64,000 bases of DNA from Branchiostoma floridae. Its lineage: Eukaryota; Chordata; Leptocardii; Amphioxiformes; Branchiostomatidae. The notes beneath the pieces are model-generated. The model searched no databases, was not told the origin of the DNA, and saw only the letters and a program-made list of their open reading frames with translations. The translations under genes were made by a program, and so were the position numbers. Shown here piece after piece: positions 25,797 to 37,330 of the stretch; the stretch's first letter is position 1; the number at the start of each line of letters is the position of its first letter. The stretch lies in assembly GCF_000003815.2 (NCBI RefSeq), contig NC_049980.1:29433818-29497817 (forward strand), read 5' to 3'.

Positions 25797-26116
25797 CAGG
25801 GCTAGACAATAGTTTTCTGAACTTTCCTATGTATTTCCACTTCCAGCAATGGAGTTATTTCATTATTGGCTCTATTTTTCTGTGTTGACCAAAGCTTGAT
25901 GCCATAAATTTGAAAATTGATATATAAAATCTCTCTCATGGAAAAATCTTGCTTGCAATCGGACATATACTGTATTGTCTACTGTATAATATTGTATTAT
26001 ATATCATACTGTATTGTCTCGTTGCAATTTGAATAAAGCAAAGACATGGGCTTCCCCAATCTGCACTTTCACTTGCATCACTGGTACATTTTGGCTAGCG
26101 AACTTGTCCAACCCTG
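25797..26116. mobile_element. hAT-like MITE, copy 1 of the duplicated segment
   Basis: It starts CAGGGCTAGACAA and ends TTGTCCAACCCTG (inverted). GCTAAAT lies directly on both sides as a target-site duplication of about 7 bp. 320 bp with an AT-rich interior and no ORF. Confidence 0.75.
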
Positions 26117-26273
26117 CTAAATCCAGCTTATATACGTAACTGTGGCAGACTGTTAATGGTCTCATTGATGAGTTTTTTTCCCCCATAGACTTCTGTATTA
26201 CAATACATGTTTTACAGGTGCTTCAGTGAAGGCTGTAATGAACCACCTTCGCACCTTGTCAATCTGGCTAAAT

Positions 26274-26589
26274 CAGGGCTAGACAATAGTTTTCTGAACT
26301 TTCCTATGTATTTCCACTTCCAGCAATGGAATCGTTTCATTATTGGCTCTATTTTTCTGTGTTGACCAAAGCTTGATGCCATAAATGTGAAAATTGATGT
26401 GTAAAATCTCTCTCATGGAAAAATCTTGCTCAATCGGACATATACTGTATTGTCTACTGTATAATATTGTATTATATATCATACTGTACTGTCTCGTTGC
26501 AATTTTTAAATGAAGCAAAGACATGGGCTTCCCCAATCTGCACTTTCACTTGCCTGGTACATTTGGGCTAGTGGACTTGTCCAACCCTG
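26274..26589. mobile_element. hAT-like MITE, copy 2 of the duplicated segment
   Basis: Same ends and same GCTAAAT flanks as the copy at 25797. 316 bp. Carried by the tandem duplication, not an independent insertion. Confidence 0.75.
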
Positions 26590-26691
26590 CTAAATCCTGC
26601 TTATAAACATAACTGTGGCAGACTCTTAATGGTCTCATTGATGAGTTTTTGCTTCCCGTAGACTTCTGTGTTATAATACGTGTTTTACATG

Positions 26692-27095
26692 GGCGCATTT
26701 GTAACAAAGCTACAGGAAATGTCAGCATATAATTCATTCTATGTTGAGCACATTTATTTGTAGGAAAAAGATTGCCAATGACAAATAGACATACGTTCTT
26801 TGTTTATAACAATTACAAACTACAATTAGGCAATCCCCGCAAGAGGCACTTTTTCGCTGTTAGTGTACAACAGCACCACTCAATACCCAGGACTGTGTAC
26901 CTCCGACCTAGCACGTGGCTGCCAAACTTTACCTGCTAATTTCTTCAGTTACAAACAAGCTTTCACCAATCTAACTTTCGAGATCAGTTTGGCTGGCTGT
27001 TCTCAAATGTGTCCATGCAGCCGTTTATTTTTGGGGTCGGAATTCTTTTCGGGTATCCATTCAGAGTATTACGTCAATGAGACCTAATGTTGCTG
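26692..27095. other. Non-coding, nothing notable
   Basis: AT-rich to mixed sequence; no exon, repeat boundary or RNA recognised. Confidence 0.25.
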
Positions 27096-27350
27096 TAAAG
27101 TCCCCCTTTCCACTTCACAGTAACCATTGAGTGACCACACTGTGACAAAACTGGACTTGTGTAATCCTTGATTTCATGATTTTATGATGCCAGATGTAAA
27201 AGTATGATTTAAGACACAAGAAAAGACGGAAAACGTTAGAAAATTTGTTCTTTATTTATGAAATTCATCAAGCAACCTGTCAAATTTTTTGTCGTTTGGT
27301 GGTCACTCAGCAGTCATAGTCTCCTTTGGGGGTTTGGAAAGGGGGTCTTA
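27096..27350. mobile_element. MITE family B, copy 1
   Basis: It starts TAAAGTCCCCCTTTCCA and ends TGGAAAGGGGGTCTTA (inverted). Subterminal GAGTGACCAC / GTGGTCACTC extends the symmetry. The interior (CCTTGATTTCATGATT) matches copies at 28915 and 35269. Confidence 0.65.
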
Positions 27351-28914
27351 TTAAGTTTTAGTCATAGTTATACGTGTAGAATATTAGCTGTAAGCAAGAG
27401 GTGATCTTGAATTTGCTTATCCAGTGTTAATGCAGGTTGGCCAACTGTCACTATAGGAAAGGACAAGTATTGCTTAAGTAGTTCTTTAACCTTCTGGGCA
27501 ACAGTGTTTAGAGGTTGTCAAAAATGTCACTAGAATCATGTTACCTTGCGTTTCCTTTACTTGCGCTCGTTTCGCCATGGAGAGGCAGTGGCAGAGAGGC
27601 ACCTCAGGTGGCGTGGGGAGTATTAGAAGAGGATAATGAACTTGACATTCTGCCGGTGACTGTCTGTGTCTAAAATGCACTGTGCCAACAAAACATTATT
27701 GCATACCATGGTAGTTTGACATTTCAAGGGCTAGGGTTACTATATTCTACACGTCTAACCCTCGCCTGACAGGGAACTGGATAGTGAGGGTGAGTGAGCA
27801 CAAAAAGTTTGGAAACTTAGATTTGGCTGTACTGTTTCTGTATTTATGACACTTCTGCCCACTTCCCTGAAAAAAACATGAATTGGTCAAAGCGTTAACC
27901 AACGCATTTCATTATGAGAGAAGTGGTTGAAAATTTGGTAACTTTTCTTCGACATCCCAGTCTCAGTCAGACGTGTACAAAACCGAACAACAAATTTTGT
28001 CTCCTTGCAATGTTTAAAGTTGTTGTAAATTTCTAAAACATAACTTGACCATGTACATTTCATACATTACAAGCCCCACTCTTGTCTTGGAGGCATGCCA
28101 TCCTCCTGACTTTTGGCCATGTGGCAATCTTCACTTCCTTCCAGCCTACCTAACAATGCAGGCCAGCTCAACCTTCCCATCCTGCCAGTTACCACTTCAA
28201 ACTCGGGGCAAACTTGAACACACACCTTGACAAAAAACTGAAAACAATACCTCCATTTATAGAGGTAAAGATTGTAATAGGTCAATGAAAATGATTTCCT
28301 CCAACACTCTGCCACATCCCTTTATTGTCAGATCCCAATGCCTACTTATCACTAGCTATAGGTAGCCAGTCTCAAAGTTCAGTGTTAACACATACCAGAT
28401 CCGGTGGAGGGATCCTATGGAAACCTTTTGCTAGCCAGCGTCAACTCGTATTGTCTCCAGAAGTGAACACATTGCCAGGGTTCTGACCCTCGACAGGGCC
28501 GTGTGTACAAACTTCTCATTCATCCACAGCGGTACGCACGAGTTCTGCCCGGCCGGGGACAAAAAGTTGGGAACTTTTCATTGGGGAAGTCGGGAAAACC
28601 TGTCCCGTATTTGCATTTTCGGGGCACAACAAAGCATGCCAGGGTGCAGCAAGGGCAGTGTTCTATCAGCGTGCTCTTGACACTCGATCAATAAGGGAGG
28701 TTGGGGTGGGAAAGGGCAAGGCTGATGGATAAAGGTATCCTTGGTGTAGGGTGGTTGTTGGGGCTGTGGAACACAGATAACCAGGAGAACAGCTGTCCCC
28801 AGGCTCTGTCCTATCCCAGCCACACACACAGACTAACAGCAAACTCATCACTCATCACCTGGGCAGATAAAGTTCCAGCATAGCTTCCGATTTGTTCGTC
28901 ATTTATGTCTTGTG
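27351..28914. other. Non-coding, nothing notable
   Basis: Mixed composition. Overlapping short ORFs on both strands at 28500-28880 reflect local GC content; no exon supported. Confidence 0.25.
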
Positions 28915-29180
28915 TAAGACCACTTTCCACCAGACCGCTATCGCTGAGCAACTGTTGAGTGACCGAAACTTTGTTTTTATCACTTGACAGACATCTTTGT
29001 GACCCTTGATTTTATGATTATCGATATATGATGCAGAAAGTTAATTTGTGATTTAAAAGACAACATAAACTAGACATGAAAGCTTTAATCCTTGAAATTG
29101 TTGAGCGATCTGTCAAACTTTTGGTCCTTCAGCGGTTGCTCAGCAAGTGGCAGCCTGTACTGTAGATAAAAGGGGTGTAA
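28915..29180. mobile_element. MITE family B, copy 2 (diverged)
   Basis: The subterminal GCTGAGCAACTGTTGAGTGACC and right-hand GCGGTTGCTCAGC are inverted. The interior CCCTTGATTTTATGATTAT and AATCCTTGAAATTGTTGAGCG parallel the other two copies. Confidence 0.55.
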
Positions 29181-30339
29181 CCAAGGAGACCTGAAGTAGA
29201 GGGTACTTGCTTTGTACACATCTACAATCAAAGTCTTCAGTCACATCCACATAGAAAAAAGGAATTGCTTAATCATTTTTTTTCCACAATAAATGCAAAG
29301 TTCATGTCAAGATATGAAAAACTACTACTGTAACTTAAAGTTGATCTTGTTAAGGCTACCCAGGAAAGTACTATTACGTTAACCTAGCCTGGAAAGTAAC
29401 TTCATAACCAATGCTATTTGCAAGGCAATGATGTGAGTTGGGCAAGTTAGGCAATTGTGCCGACAGAGGCTTTTAAGAGCTGGCAGTTTCATTCTAGGTC
29501 ATTACGACACTTTAAACTGATCTATCTAGGGTCTAAAGGCAGATTACGACTACAAGCTGAGTTACATGATTATGTAATGTCTCATGGTAAATAACACAGA
29601 CCACCTTTGCTTGCCATGCTACATGTACATGTATATATATGGTTTACAAAACTGATTAAGAAGTCAGTCAGTGCCCCACTCAGTTTCCCTACAACTCTCG
29701 GTCCCTTCGCTCCATCCTTCAAGAGGGTTCATCCAATTGTTGTCAGCTCCCGGGTCTCACCTTCCTAATCCCAGTGCCTGTCTTTGCTGTAAGAAACTGT
29801 AACCTAATGAGACGGCATGACCCAGCGGGGAGACCAGGGATCTGCCACACAGTTCTGAACTTGTGACAGGAAAAGTAGAACGTATGACACGCAGCATCCG
29901 TGCTCCCTAATTCCTCTACAAGCAAAGCGTTGGAAAGAGAAATGCCGTCGCTATTACAGGACCATCTGTAATCCTGAGCCATCCGAGAACGGCCATGGAA
30001 AACAAGATTATTGATGAAAATCTTATAATGCATCTGTTTCACACTTAGGTTTGTTAATTGGGTTCCCCAGGAATTAGGGCTGTTCATCATGTGATTGATT
30101 CGGTGGGTGGCATGTGTATGGAGGTGACTCTGGTGACAAATGTTCCGGCGGGGATGACTCTGTGCCACTGACACATCCATCCCTGCCACTGCTGTTGCCC
30201 AAGCGCAGATTTACCTTCCAGTAGAGGTCGTGACCTCTGGCAGTAATACGTCTTTATTCGTAGTTAAAGCTACTTTGTTTTCCCTCGCAATATGTGTACG
30301 GTAAATCCCGCAAATGTGGTACTAAACCTAAACTTTTTT
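29181..30339. other. Non-coding; regulatory-looking 29690-30240
   Basis: 29690-30240 is less AT-rich, open for 148 codons on the minus strand, and has motifs such as GTTAATTGGG and GTGATTGATTCGG (Pbx/Hox-like TGATTGAT). No splice or domain evidence. Candidate enhancer (inference). Confidence 0.35.
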
Positions 30340-30571
30340 NNNNNNNNNNNNNNNNNNNNNNNNNNNNNNNNNNNNNNNNNNNNNNNNNNNNNNNNNNNNN
30401 NNNNNNNNNNNNNNNNNNNNNNNNNNNNNNNNNNNNNNNNNNNNNNNNNNNNNNNNNNNNNNNNNNNNNNNNNNNNNNNNNNNNNNNNNNNNNNNNNNNN
30501 NNNNNNNNNNNNNNNNNNNNNNNNNNNNNNNNNNNNNNNNNNNNNNNNNNNNNNNNNNNNNNNNNNNNNNN
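30340..30571. other. Assembly gap (232 N)
   Basis: A run of N. T-rich sequence on the left and GATG/GGTT simple repeats on the right suggest that repetitive sequence caused it. Confidence 0.99.
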
Positions 30572-30850
30572 AAAGTATCTCTTATCTATCATGTTCTGGA
30601 GGGTTGCACGGTTGGTTGGTAGGTGGCATAGATGGACAGATGGATGGATGGATGGATGACTAGCTATCTGCCGGGTCTTTGCTTGCCTGTCTGCCTGGAG
30701 GGATGGCTCGTTTATGACCCTACCTGCTGGCTGACTTGTCCTTTGCAAAGTTACTTGGTTGATTAGCCAGCGGGGCGAATAGCCATTGACTGTCTGGTCG
30801 GTTGGTTTAGTGTCTAGATGGCTAGTTGATGGGCTAGTTGCTCATTCACT
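30572..30850. repeat. Degenerate simple-sequence tract (GGTT/GATG/CTGTC words)
   Basis: GGTTGGTTGGTAGG, GATGGATGGATGGATGGATG and scattered CTGTCTG/GGTCGGTTGG words form cryptically simple sequence next to the gap. Confidence 0.55.
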
Positions 30851-33800
30851 AGTAGGGAATGAGGTATACCTTGCACAACACTTTGCCCACAGAAAGGAAA
30901 ATGTTACTCTCCAAGCAGAAGTTGGGCTCTGGCTGTTTTTGTCATGTTTTTAGATTTTTTTTATCCCCCGGCTACAAGGAAAACGGGACAAAATAGAAAA
31001 CCTGACAAAAAATGTCAAAAACAGTGAAACACTGCCATAAAATGCCATGAAACACTCAAAAACATTCAAACACTGCCATAAAATTCCCCTAAACACGCCG
31101 ATCCTCTGCTTGGAAAGTCGGAAAAGGCTATATCTTAAGAAACATTGAAAACTTTTTGTGTTGTTGGGACATATGCATTAAAAGAAACCGGGGCGCTTTC
31201 AGGTCTTGATCCTACCATTTACCAGCTTTTAAAGCCTTCAAAATGATAGATATTGATTGATTGCTCATGTTTTGAGTACACTTCCCCAGTACATTATCAT
31301 CCCATTGAAGTGGATTGTTTTCCTGTTATCTCACAAACCCTTCTACTACCCTGAACCCTCCTCGCAGCGATGCCCCAGGCTGTCCTAAACTTCTGCGTAA
31401 TTTGGAGATGTTCAATCTCCTACAGCTGCCATCACCATGCAAAAAATCCTCAATTTCCACCGGCAGTAATTCTCTTAGGGGTTCCAATATAGGAATGGAT
31501 GCTCTTCTGAACCCCACTTTAAAGTTTAAGATTTATTCTGTTTGGGAGGCTGACAAACTTTTTTTTCTTTTGCGCCTATTTCAAGTTTTCTTGCCCAATG
31601 GTCTGCTCACTTGAAGTTAAGTGGCCCAAAGACATGTTACTTCGACTGCTGCTTGTTTTATTGCCAAGAGGAGTTCAGCAGCGAAAAAAGAGTTGCGAGC
31701 TTAGTTAGAGTAGCTAGATTGCGTCCTGGTCTTCTAGGGATATCGCTTTACAAATACGTGCACTTTCAGAGGGTGGAGGGAAACTTAACTCCTTTATCCC
31801 TTTGGGGATCTCCTAGTGGCAAATTTGTCTGTGCACCCAAACCTTGACAAGTCCCTTTAGCTCACAGGCTTTCTAAGCATTACACAGCCACACATAATTG
31901 TAATACCTCCTGTCCCTTTTGCCCCATCCCTTTCTCACCACTAGTTGGGGGGGATTTCTGCCGAATTAGACTCGTGATAATGATACAGTTCTGCGCGAGG
32001 ACATTCCTTTTCCTCCAAGACACCAGTCGGTGTCACGTCTTATTCCGTTTCTGTTCCGTTTTTTCCGCTAAGAAGAAGAATTGCCTCGAAGTTAGACGAT
32101 AAATCCTTTCAAGGGATGGAAAGCACTTACTTGCACGGTTAGGTAAGGGTGGAGCAAATACCTGGTTGGGCCATTTTGAATACCCTCCAAACCCTCCCCT
32201 TCCCAGAGGGGAGGGGACAGCTTCTTACCTGCACAAACTAAATGGCTCTCCAAGCTCTAGCTTCTACTTACACTTAGAACTGTTCCTCACATGTCATCCA
32301 TCATATGCTCTCTTCCTGCAGCCCTTACATGGGAGATGGCTTCTGGATACTCTAAGTCTAACTCCCTCCTTCGAAATTGAAACAAGAGTTCGAAGAACTC
32401 CTACCTTCTATTCAGAGTTTTTATGAATTCCGAGTGTCATCATTGTGAATTTCTGTGCATTTTTCTGCTTTTCTGTGGAACTTCAGACCTTGTCCTAGAC
32501 TTTGGCACCAACTTTGGACCCAGGCCATATTAGAGATGGCTTCTGGATACTCTCCCTCCTACCAAATTGATACAAGAGTTTAAAGAACCTCCGTGAACTA
32601 TTTAGAGTTTTTGTTAATGTCAAGTTTAATTCATTAGGTCACAGCAAGTAAATTTTTTGGCATACATGATCCTCTGCAGACTGTAGAAATAGTGAAATAG
32701 TATTTAAAAAATGGCTAAATTTTCTCAATGGAAATCATAGAGAAGGAACCAACCTTTTTTTGTTTGTATGTTTTACTGTCCTGAAAGTCAAACTCATCAT
32801 ATTCCCATTCTAAGATCTAGAGTGATACAAATAAAGATTTTTCAGTCAACAGTCTCTCAGTGATTGCCGTCTAGTAGAAAGGGGGCCTAATCTGACACCT
32901 GTTTGTAAGGAATTTGTTGTTTGTTTGAACCTTTGTTTATTCATGAAAGCTTAAATCGGCCTGCAGGCCGCTTTTCATTGAGGTCATGAGGGAAGAGGCA
33001 AGAGTCAGACAAAATAAAATTTGTTATTTACCTCTATAATGTTTTAATGTAGATAAGTAGCATGCTATATTCCTATTACTAAGTACAGTATACATACCTG
33101 TATTGGCCTTGTTGTTTATGCTTTTCATGAAGAAGTTGATCTTATTTGATGATCATATAGGGAATTCAATAATGACCTGAACAACATGTAATCCACGACT
33201 TTTAAGATATTTCTCAGAAAGCACCATTGACATTGACCCCACCATAGCCAATTTCCACAGTCTCAAGAAGAAGTAATTGTTTGCCTTGTTAAGATGGCTT
33301 CTTTTGTGCATCTCAGGGTCTTTTGATAACCCTTAAGCACTTTAGGTCATCCACAACCTATTTTTCATACAAGATTATGGTTTGCCTTTGAACATGGAAC
33401 AAAAGCGTGTATGAAAAGATGCTGGCAACAGTCCTCCCCCTACCAGAGGTAATTGATTAAGTTGGTGGCTTACCAAAGAGTTTGTTCAGACTAAGTGGAT
33501 TTGCTTTCTTGTTCTGTTGCGAGTTTGCAAGGTCCTTGAAAAGAGGGCCGAACGCAGGCAAACTGTTAGATTGTGGTCTCATCAAATTTAGGCACAGAAG
33601 TAGGATTTACCTCCATTGGTGCGTAAACTGATCCGTCAGATCAGCGGCGAGGTTGTTTGAATCCCTTCCACCCGTCCCTTTACCGTAATGAGTGCCCTAA
33701 CTGCGTGGTGATGAAATATTCTCCGTATCACATGCTGCTTGGATCAATCTTTCACTCCTAATTTTCTTCTTGTTTTGTCCTTTTGTAATGGCTGATCAAC

Positions 33801-34559
33801 GTAGGACTCTGTAGCGGGGGACCTGGGGAGAAGTGGACTTAGAGTGCCACTCCAATCAGCGGCACAAAAATCAATCTTCATTTCGGAACTTGTTGTTTCT
33901 TTGTCGGTTGCCAAGTTACTGATCACGGGGACGTGAACTTCAGCTGGCTTACTCAGGAGGAAGCATTCACTAATAATGACCCGCAGGAGCCGTTAGAACC
34001 CACAACTCCACACAAACGCTGCCTCCATGAATCACAGACAGCCACAGGAGGCTCCCGCAAAACTTTGTCGGCAAAGGAATCCATTATTTAACAGCCCTAT
34101 GAATACATATTGAATGTTACCTTTGAAAGTCCCCCTCTGCACTGACTCAATTTTCCACTCCACAAATTTCAGCTCTGTGAAAGACACTGAAGCCAGGAAG
34201 TCGCCATTTAAAGAAAATTAAATTTGACTCTTCCGAGGCTTGTGTAACGACATGTACAAATGAGTGGACTTAAACCTTCCTTGAAAGTACCCTTTTCAAC
34301 ATTACCTGTGTCATCTTCGGCTGTTGACTGCTGCAAATGGCAACTTTTTGCAGAAGAAGGTTGGAGGGAATGAGGATAACCTTGTGGCTTCTGGGCATGA
34401 AGTCAATCATTATGTGATGTTCTGTGAGATACGAGGTCTGAGGTCCTGCAGTATCTGGTATAAAGGTGTCTACGGTCAGGTGAAGAGGTATCTGTTAATT
34501 GTCAGGACTGCTGCACAGATACCACTACATGGTGGTAGGAGAGGCTGACTAGTCAGATC
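30851..34559. other. Non-coding; short direct repeats and a regulatory-looking block
   Basis: AAACACTGCCATAAAAT occurs at about 31027 and 31069. GAGATGGCTTCTGGATACTC occurs at 32333 and 32533 with ~100 bp of following similarity. 33600-34220 is less AT-rich with TAAT/GATCAATC-type motifs. 31330-31520 is open on both strands without supporting evidence. No gene recognised. Confidence 0.3.
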
Positions 34560-34761
34560 CAGGGCTGGGATGGGAATTTGCTTTTTGGGACAGATAAGAA
34601 TTTTACCCTTTCCATCCAAAAAATCTTGATTTCATTACATGAAATTGATGAAAATGTGTTTTCACAAGCTAAAATGACAGTTTTAACACCTAAAATGAAC
34701 ATCATGAGCTCCCAAACAATGAGTGGGACAGAAAAAAAATTAAAAGCTGGAGACAGCCCTG
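34560..34761. mobile_element. hAT-like MITE with 8-bp target-site duplication
   Basis: It starts CAGGGCTGGGATGG and ends GCTGGAGACAGCCCTG. Flanks GTCAGATC (34552-34559) and GTCAGACC (34762-34769) match in seven of eight positions, the hAT target-site size. 202 bp with no ORF. Same family as the element at 43427. Confidence 0.85.
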
Positions 34762-35268
34762 GTCAGACCATACTGTACAGTACTTCGTAAGTTCTTGTTT
34801 CAAACCAACAGGTCAAAATATCACTTACCAATCAGGAAAAGGATGTCTGCAGTATGCACTATCAAGAGTTAAGGTTATTGGATTGGATTGGAAATGTATA
34901 GGATAAGATGCAGCTTACTGTTTTGGAACGTTGGCAGAAAGGAGAAACTTATCACACTGGATTGGATAGAAGCAAGATTTAGGAAGTCCTCTTAATTTGT
35001 CGTGTGGTCTTCCGCTCCCCTCATTCATCAGGCACTTAATTTTTGACCAAGGAAGAGAAAAGCTGGCACAATGGTAGCGTCTGTACGTAGTGGCAGCTAA
35101 ATTAAGTCTAGGACAGGATTTCACCACCTGATCCCGCCCTGCTGAAAAATGGAGGGGAGGAAGCCGGCAAAATTAAAAGTTGGAGAGAGGGAGAACCCTT
35201 GTCCTAATGAATTGCCATCATTCAGTGTAGTAAGTAAGAGGCTTCTTGTGTAAAGCCCCCCTCTTGTG
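34762..35268. other. Non-coding, nothing notable
   Basis: Mixed AT-rich sequence. An 18-bp unit CTTGTGTAAAGCCCCCCT is duplicated at 35245-35280, overlapping the next element's end. Confidence 0.3.
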
Positions 35269-35500
35269 TAAAGCCCCCCTCTTCACTAGACCAATATCTG
35301 AGCAACTGTACAGTGACCGGAATTGTATTACTGTAACCCTTGACTCCATGATTACAATGTGATGCATGTTGTAAAAGAATGATTTAGAAGACAAGGAAAC
35401 ACACAAACTGTAAAAAGAATTTATTCTTAATCTATGAGTGTGACATTTGTCGAGTGATCAGTCAAATCTTTCTGCTCCACAGTCGCAGGGTCTAGTGTAA
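35269..35500. mobile_element. MITE family B, copy 3
   Basis: The left end TAAAGCCCCCCTCTTCAC and interior (CAGTGACCGG, CCCTTGACTCCATGATTAC, GAATGATTTAGAAGACAAG) align with the 27096 copy. The right terminus is too diverged to place exactly. Confidence 0.5.
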
Positions 35501-37126
35501 GTAAGAAGGATTGGAGCTCGTAAGGGATGAGCAAGGCTACTAAAGGACAGTTGGGAGAATGTGCGAACTGTTACAAGAATAGGAGGATTGTGAAAAAAAA
35601 GACAAAATGTCAAGAAATCATCTTCATGGCAGGGCATTGTCACTCTCTTTGTGGAACCCCCTCACTTGAACTACTCCAGTCAAAAGAAAGCCAATAGACA
35701 AATGGGGAAAAAATTAGAATAATAGATGAGTTGACAAGAAAAAAGTTCTGAAGAACACATACATGAATCCTACTCAGTTCCTATCCCTACTTCTTCAGCT
35801 TGATTGAGAAAAGTGTGATGTAACTACATTTGGTATAATGTAACTTGTTTTGTTCCTACATTCTTAACCATTGGAACTTGCTCATCCATTGGAAGATTCT
35901 TTAAGAGGAGTGTAGTTGAAAAGTATCATGACCTCCGACACTTACTACAATTAAGAAGATATCCATACCGCCTGTGTCACTGTTTGGTACTGATAACAAT
36001 TAAATCTTGGTGTTATTATCACTAGTCCTGTAGATTATCTGAAATACAGGGAATCGCTAATGACTGGTTTATGGGAATAGTGCGCCAAAGCTGCGAAGTG
36101 TGGGTGCTTAATACTTAAATCTCCCTGTGTCGTGGCCGATTAGAAGTGGGCTTTATAATCTGACTGTAACGCCAGGAGGGTTAATGTATAGGTCAATTGG
36201 AAAAGTTCATGGAACCCCAAAACACGTAGGCCACAATGGCAAGGTGGCTTGCTGTACAAGGACACACTGAAGAAGGTTATAGAGTGTGAGCATAAAATTG
36301 CAGTGAATAGTAAACTTTCGTCACATTTTGTCAGTTACAGCCTAATTACTGGTCTGTTCCTAAGTGGTATATTTAAGAAAGAAGTAGATAAAAGTACAGA
36401 GAAGAAAGATGTCTCCCTTGTTTTTATATGAAAGGTGACATTACGAGGTTGCTGGGACCAGGCCATTACCACAAGTACTCGAGTAGTGTAAAAATTTCCG
36501 AAAAATATCACAGACATCAGGTTGAGTTACCTTAAAAAGTCCATTGAAAATTATCTTCAAAATGTAGGTAAAATAAATAAATAAATCAGAAAAAAAATGT
36601 AACGGGTACAATGTGTGGCAAGTTCTAGGGCGGTAACATACATAAGAAGTCAAGACTAATATGTAGGTCTTGGTGGCTGAGTTGTGAACTTACTCAAATA
36701 AAACTGTCAAGTTCCCTGTGAATTTAAGAAATTTTCATTGTCTTTGCTTGTCTTTGACTTCTGATCCTGCCAGAGCGCCTTAGCGCAGTAAGTCAGTTAC
36801 ACCATGATTGTTGCATGTAACATTTGTTGCCAGCCTAGGCATACACATGTAGTGTAGCTGGCAGAAGAAGATCAGGACCCAAGTTAGGTAGACTCAATTT
36901 GAAGAAAGGGGCAGGAAGCATTTGCCACCTGGGGTGAGGTTAAGAGGGATCCTGTGTAAGAGGGGCAATGGAAGACATGTCACAAGGTCAGGGATAATAA
37001 AGATGCACACTCAAGAGTAAAGGCCAAGTCTAAGGTGCAGGTCACTGCCAGCGTGTGATACTGTAATGGTACTACCACATCTGGTGTATCATCTCATAAC
37101 ACCTATAATGAAATGTATGCTTGTAG
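35501..37126. other. Non-coding or possible 5' flank of the RCC1-repeat gene
   Basis: AT-rich with no convincing exon. If the exon at 37166 is the first coding exon, the promoter should lie here or just upstream; I see no TATA/Inr combination I would defend. Confidence 0.25.
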
Positions 37127-37165
37127 AAAGAACTCTGTGTAAACAGTGTGTTCTACGGTGATAAC

Positions 37166-37330
37166 ATGGTATCATCACTACCACTCACTCCATGTAAACG
37201 TTCTGTGCAATATCCCCTTTCTTCCTCGTCTCAAAACACTAGCATCAAAGATATATTCTCATCAGCTGATCTTATAAAAGGGAGGGGAGTTCACCTACTA
37301 CAAAAGCCCAGACCTCATGCATGGAAGAAA
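37166..37330 (+). CDS. Candidate first coding exon of the RCC1-repeat gene
   Basis: The frame is open from 37127 (just after a TAG that could be a weak acceptor) to a strong donor, AAA|GTAAGT, at 37331. An in-frame ATG at 37166 has A at -3 and G at +4. It gives 55 residues starting MVSSLPLTPCKRS and ending PRPHAWKK in phase 0. The next recognised exon starts in phase 0 with GQLG, so the join ...HAWKK|GQLGQG would complete a degenerate RCC1 signature (normally a W before GQLG). The composition, Ser-rich then basic, looks like real protein. Against it: the intron would be 5.35 kb, the homology is weak, and other exons may lie between. It could also be a chance ORF. Confidence 0.35.

Larger units (their letters stand above)
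25738..26691. repeat. Tandem duplication of a ~477-bp segment containing a MITE
   Basis: GTGCTTCAGTGAAGG starts at 25741 and 26218. The two units stay alignable through the MITE to GACTTCTGTRTTAYAATAC. They differ by scattered substitutions and small indels, so the segment duplicated after the transposon inserted. Confidence 0.85.

Noticed and set aside
31326-31517. Minus-strand stretch resembling a retrotransposon polyprotein fragment
   Set aside because: No reverse-transcriptase or integrase motif, no LTR or poly-A tail; the opposite strand is equally open.
36926-36960. CCACCTGGGGTGAGGTTAAG, resembling an RCC1 W-G motif before a donor
   Set aside because: An upstream in-frame stop leaves an implausibly short exon with a poor acceptor.
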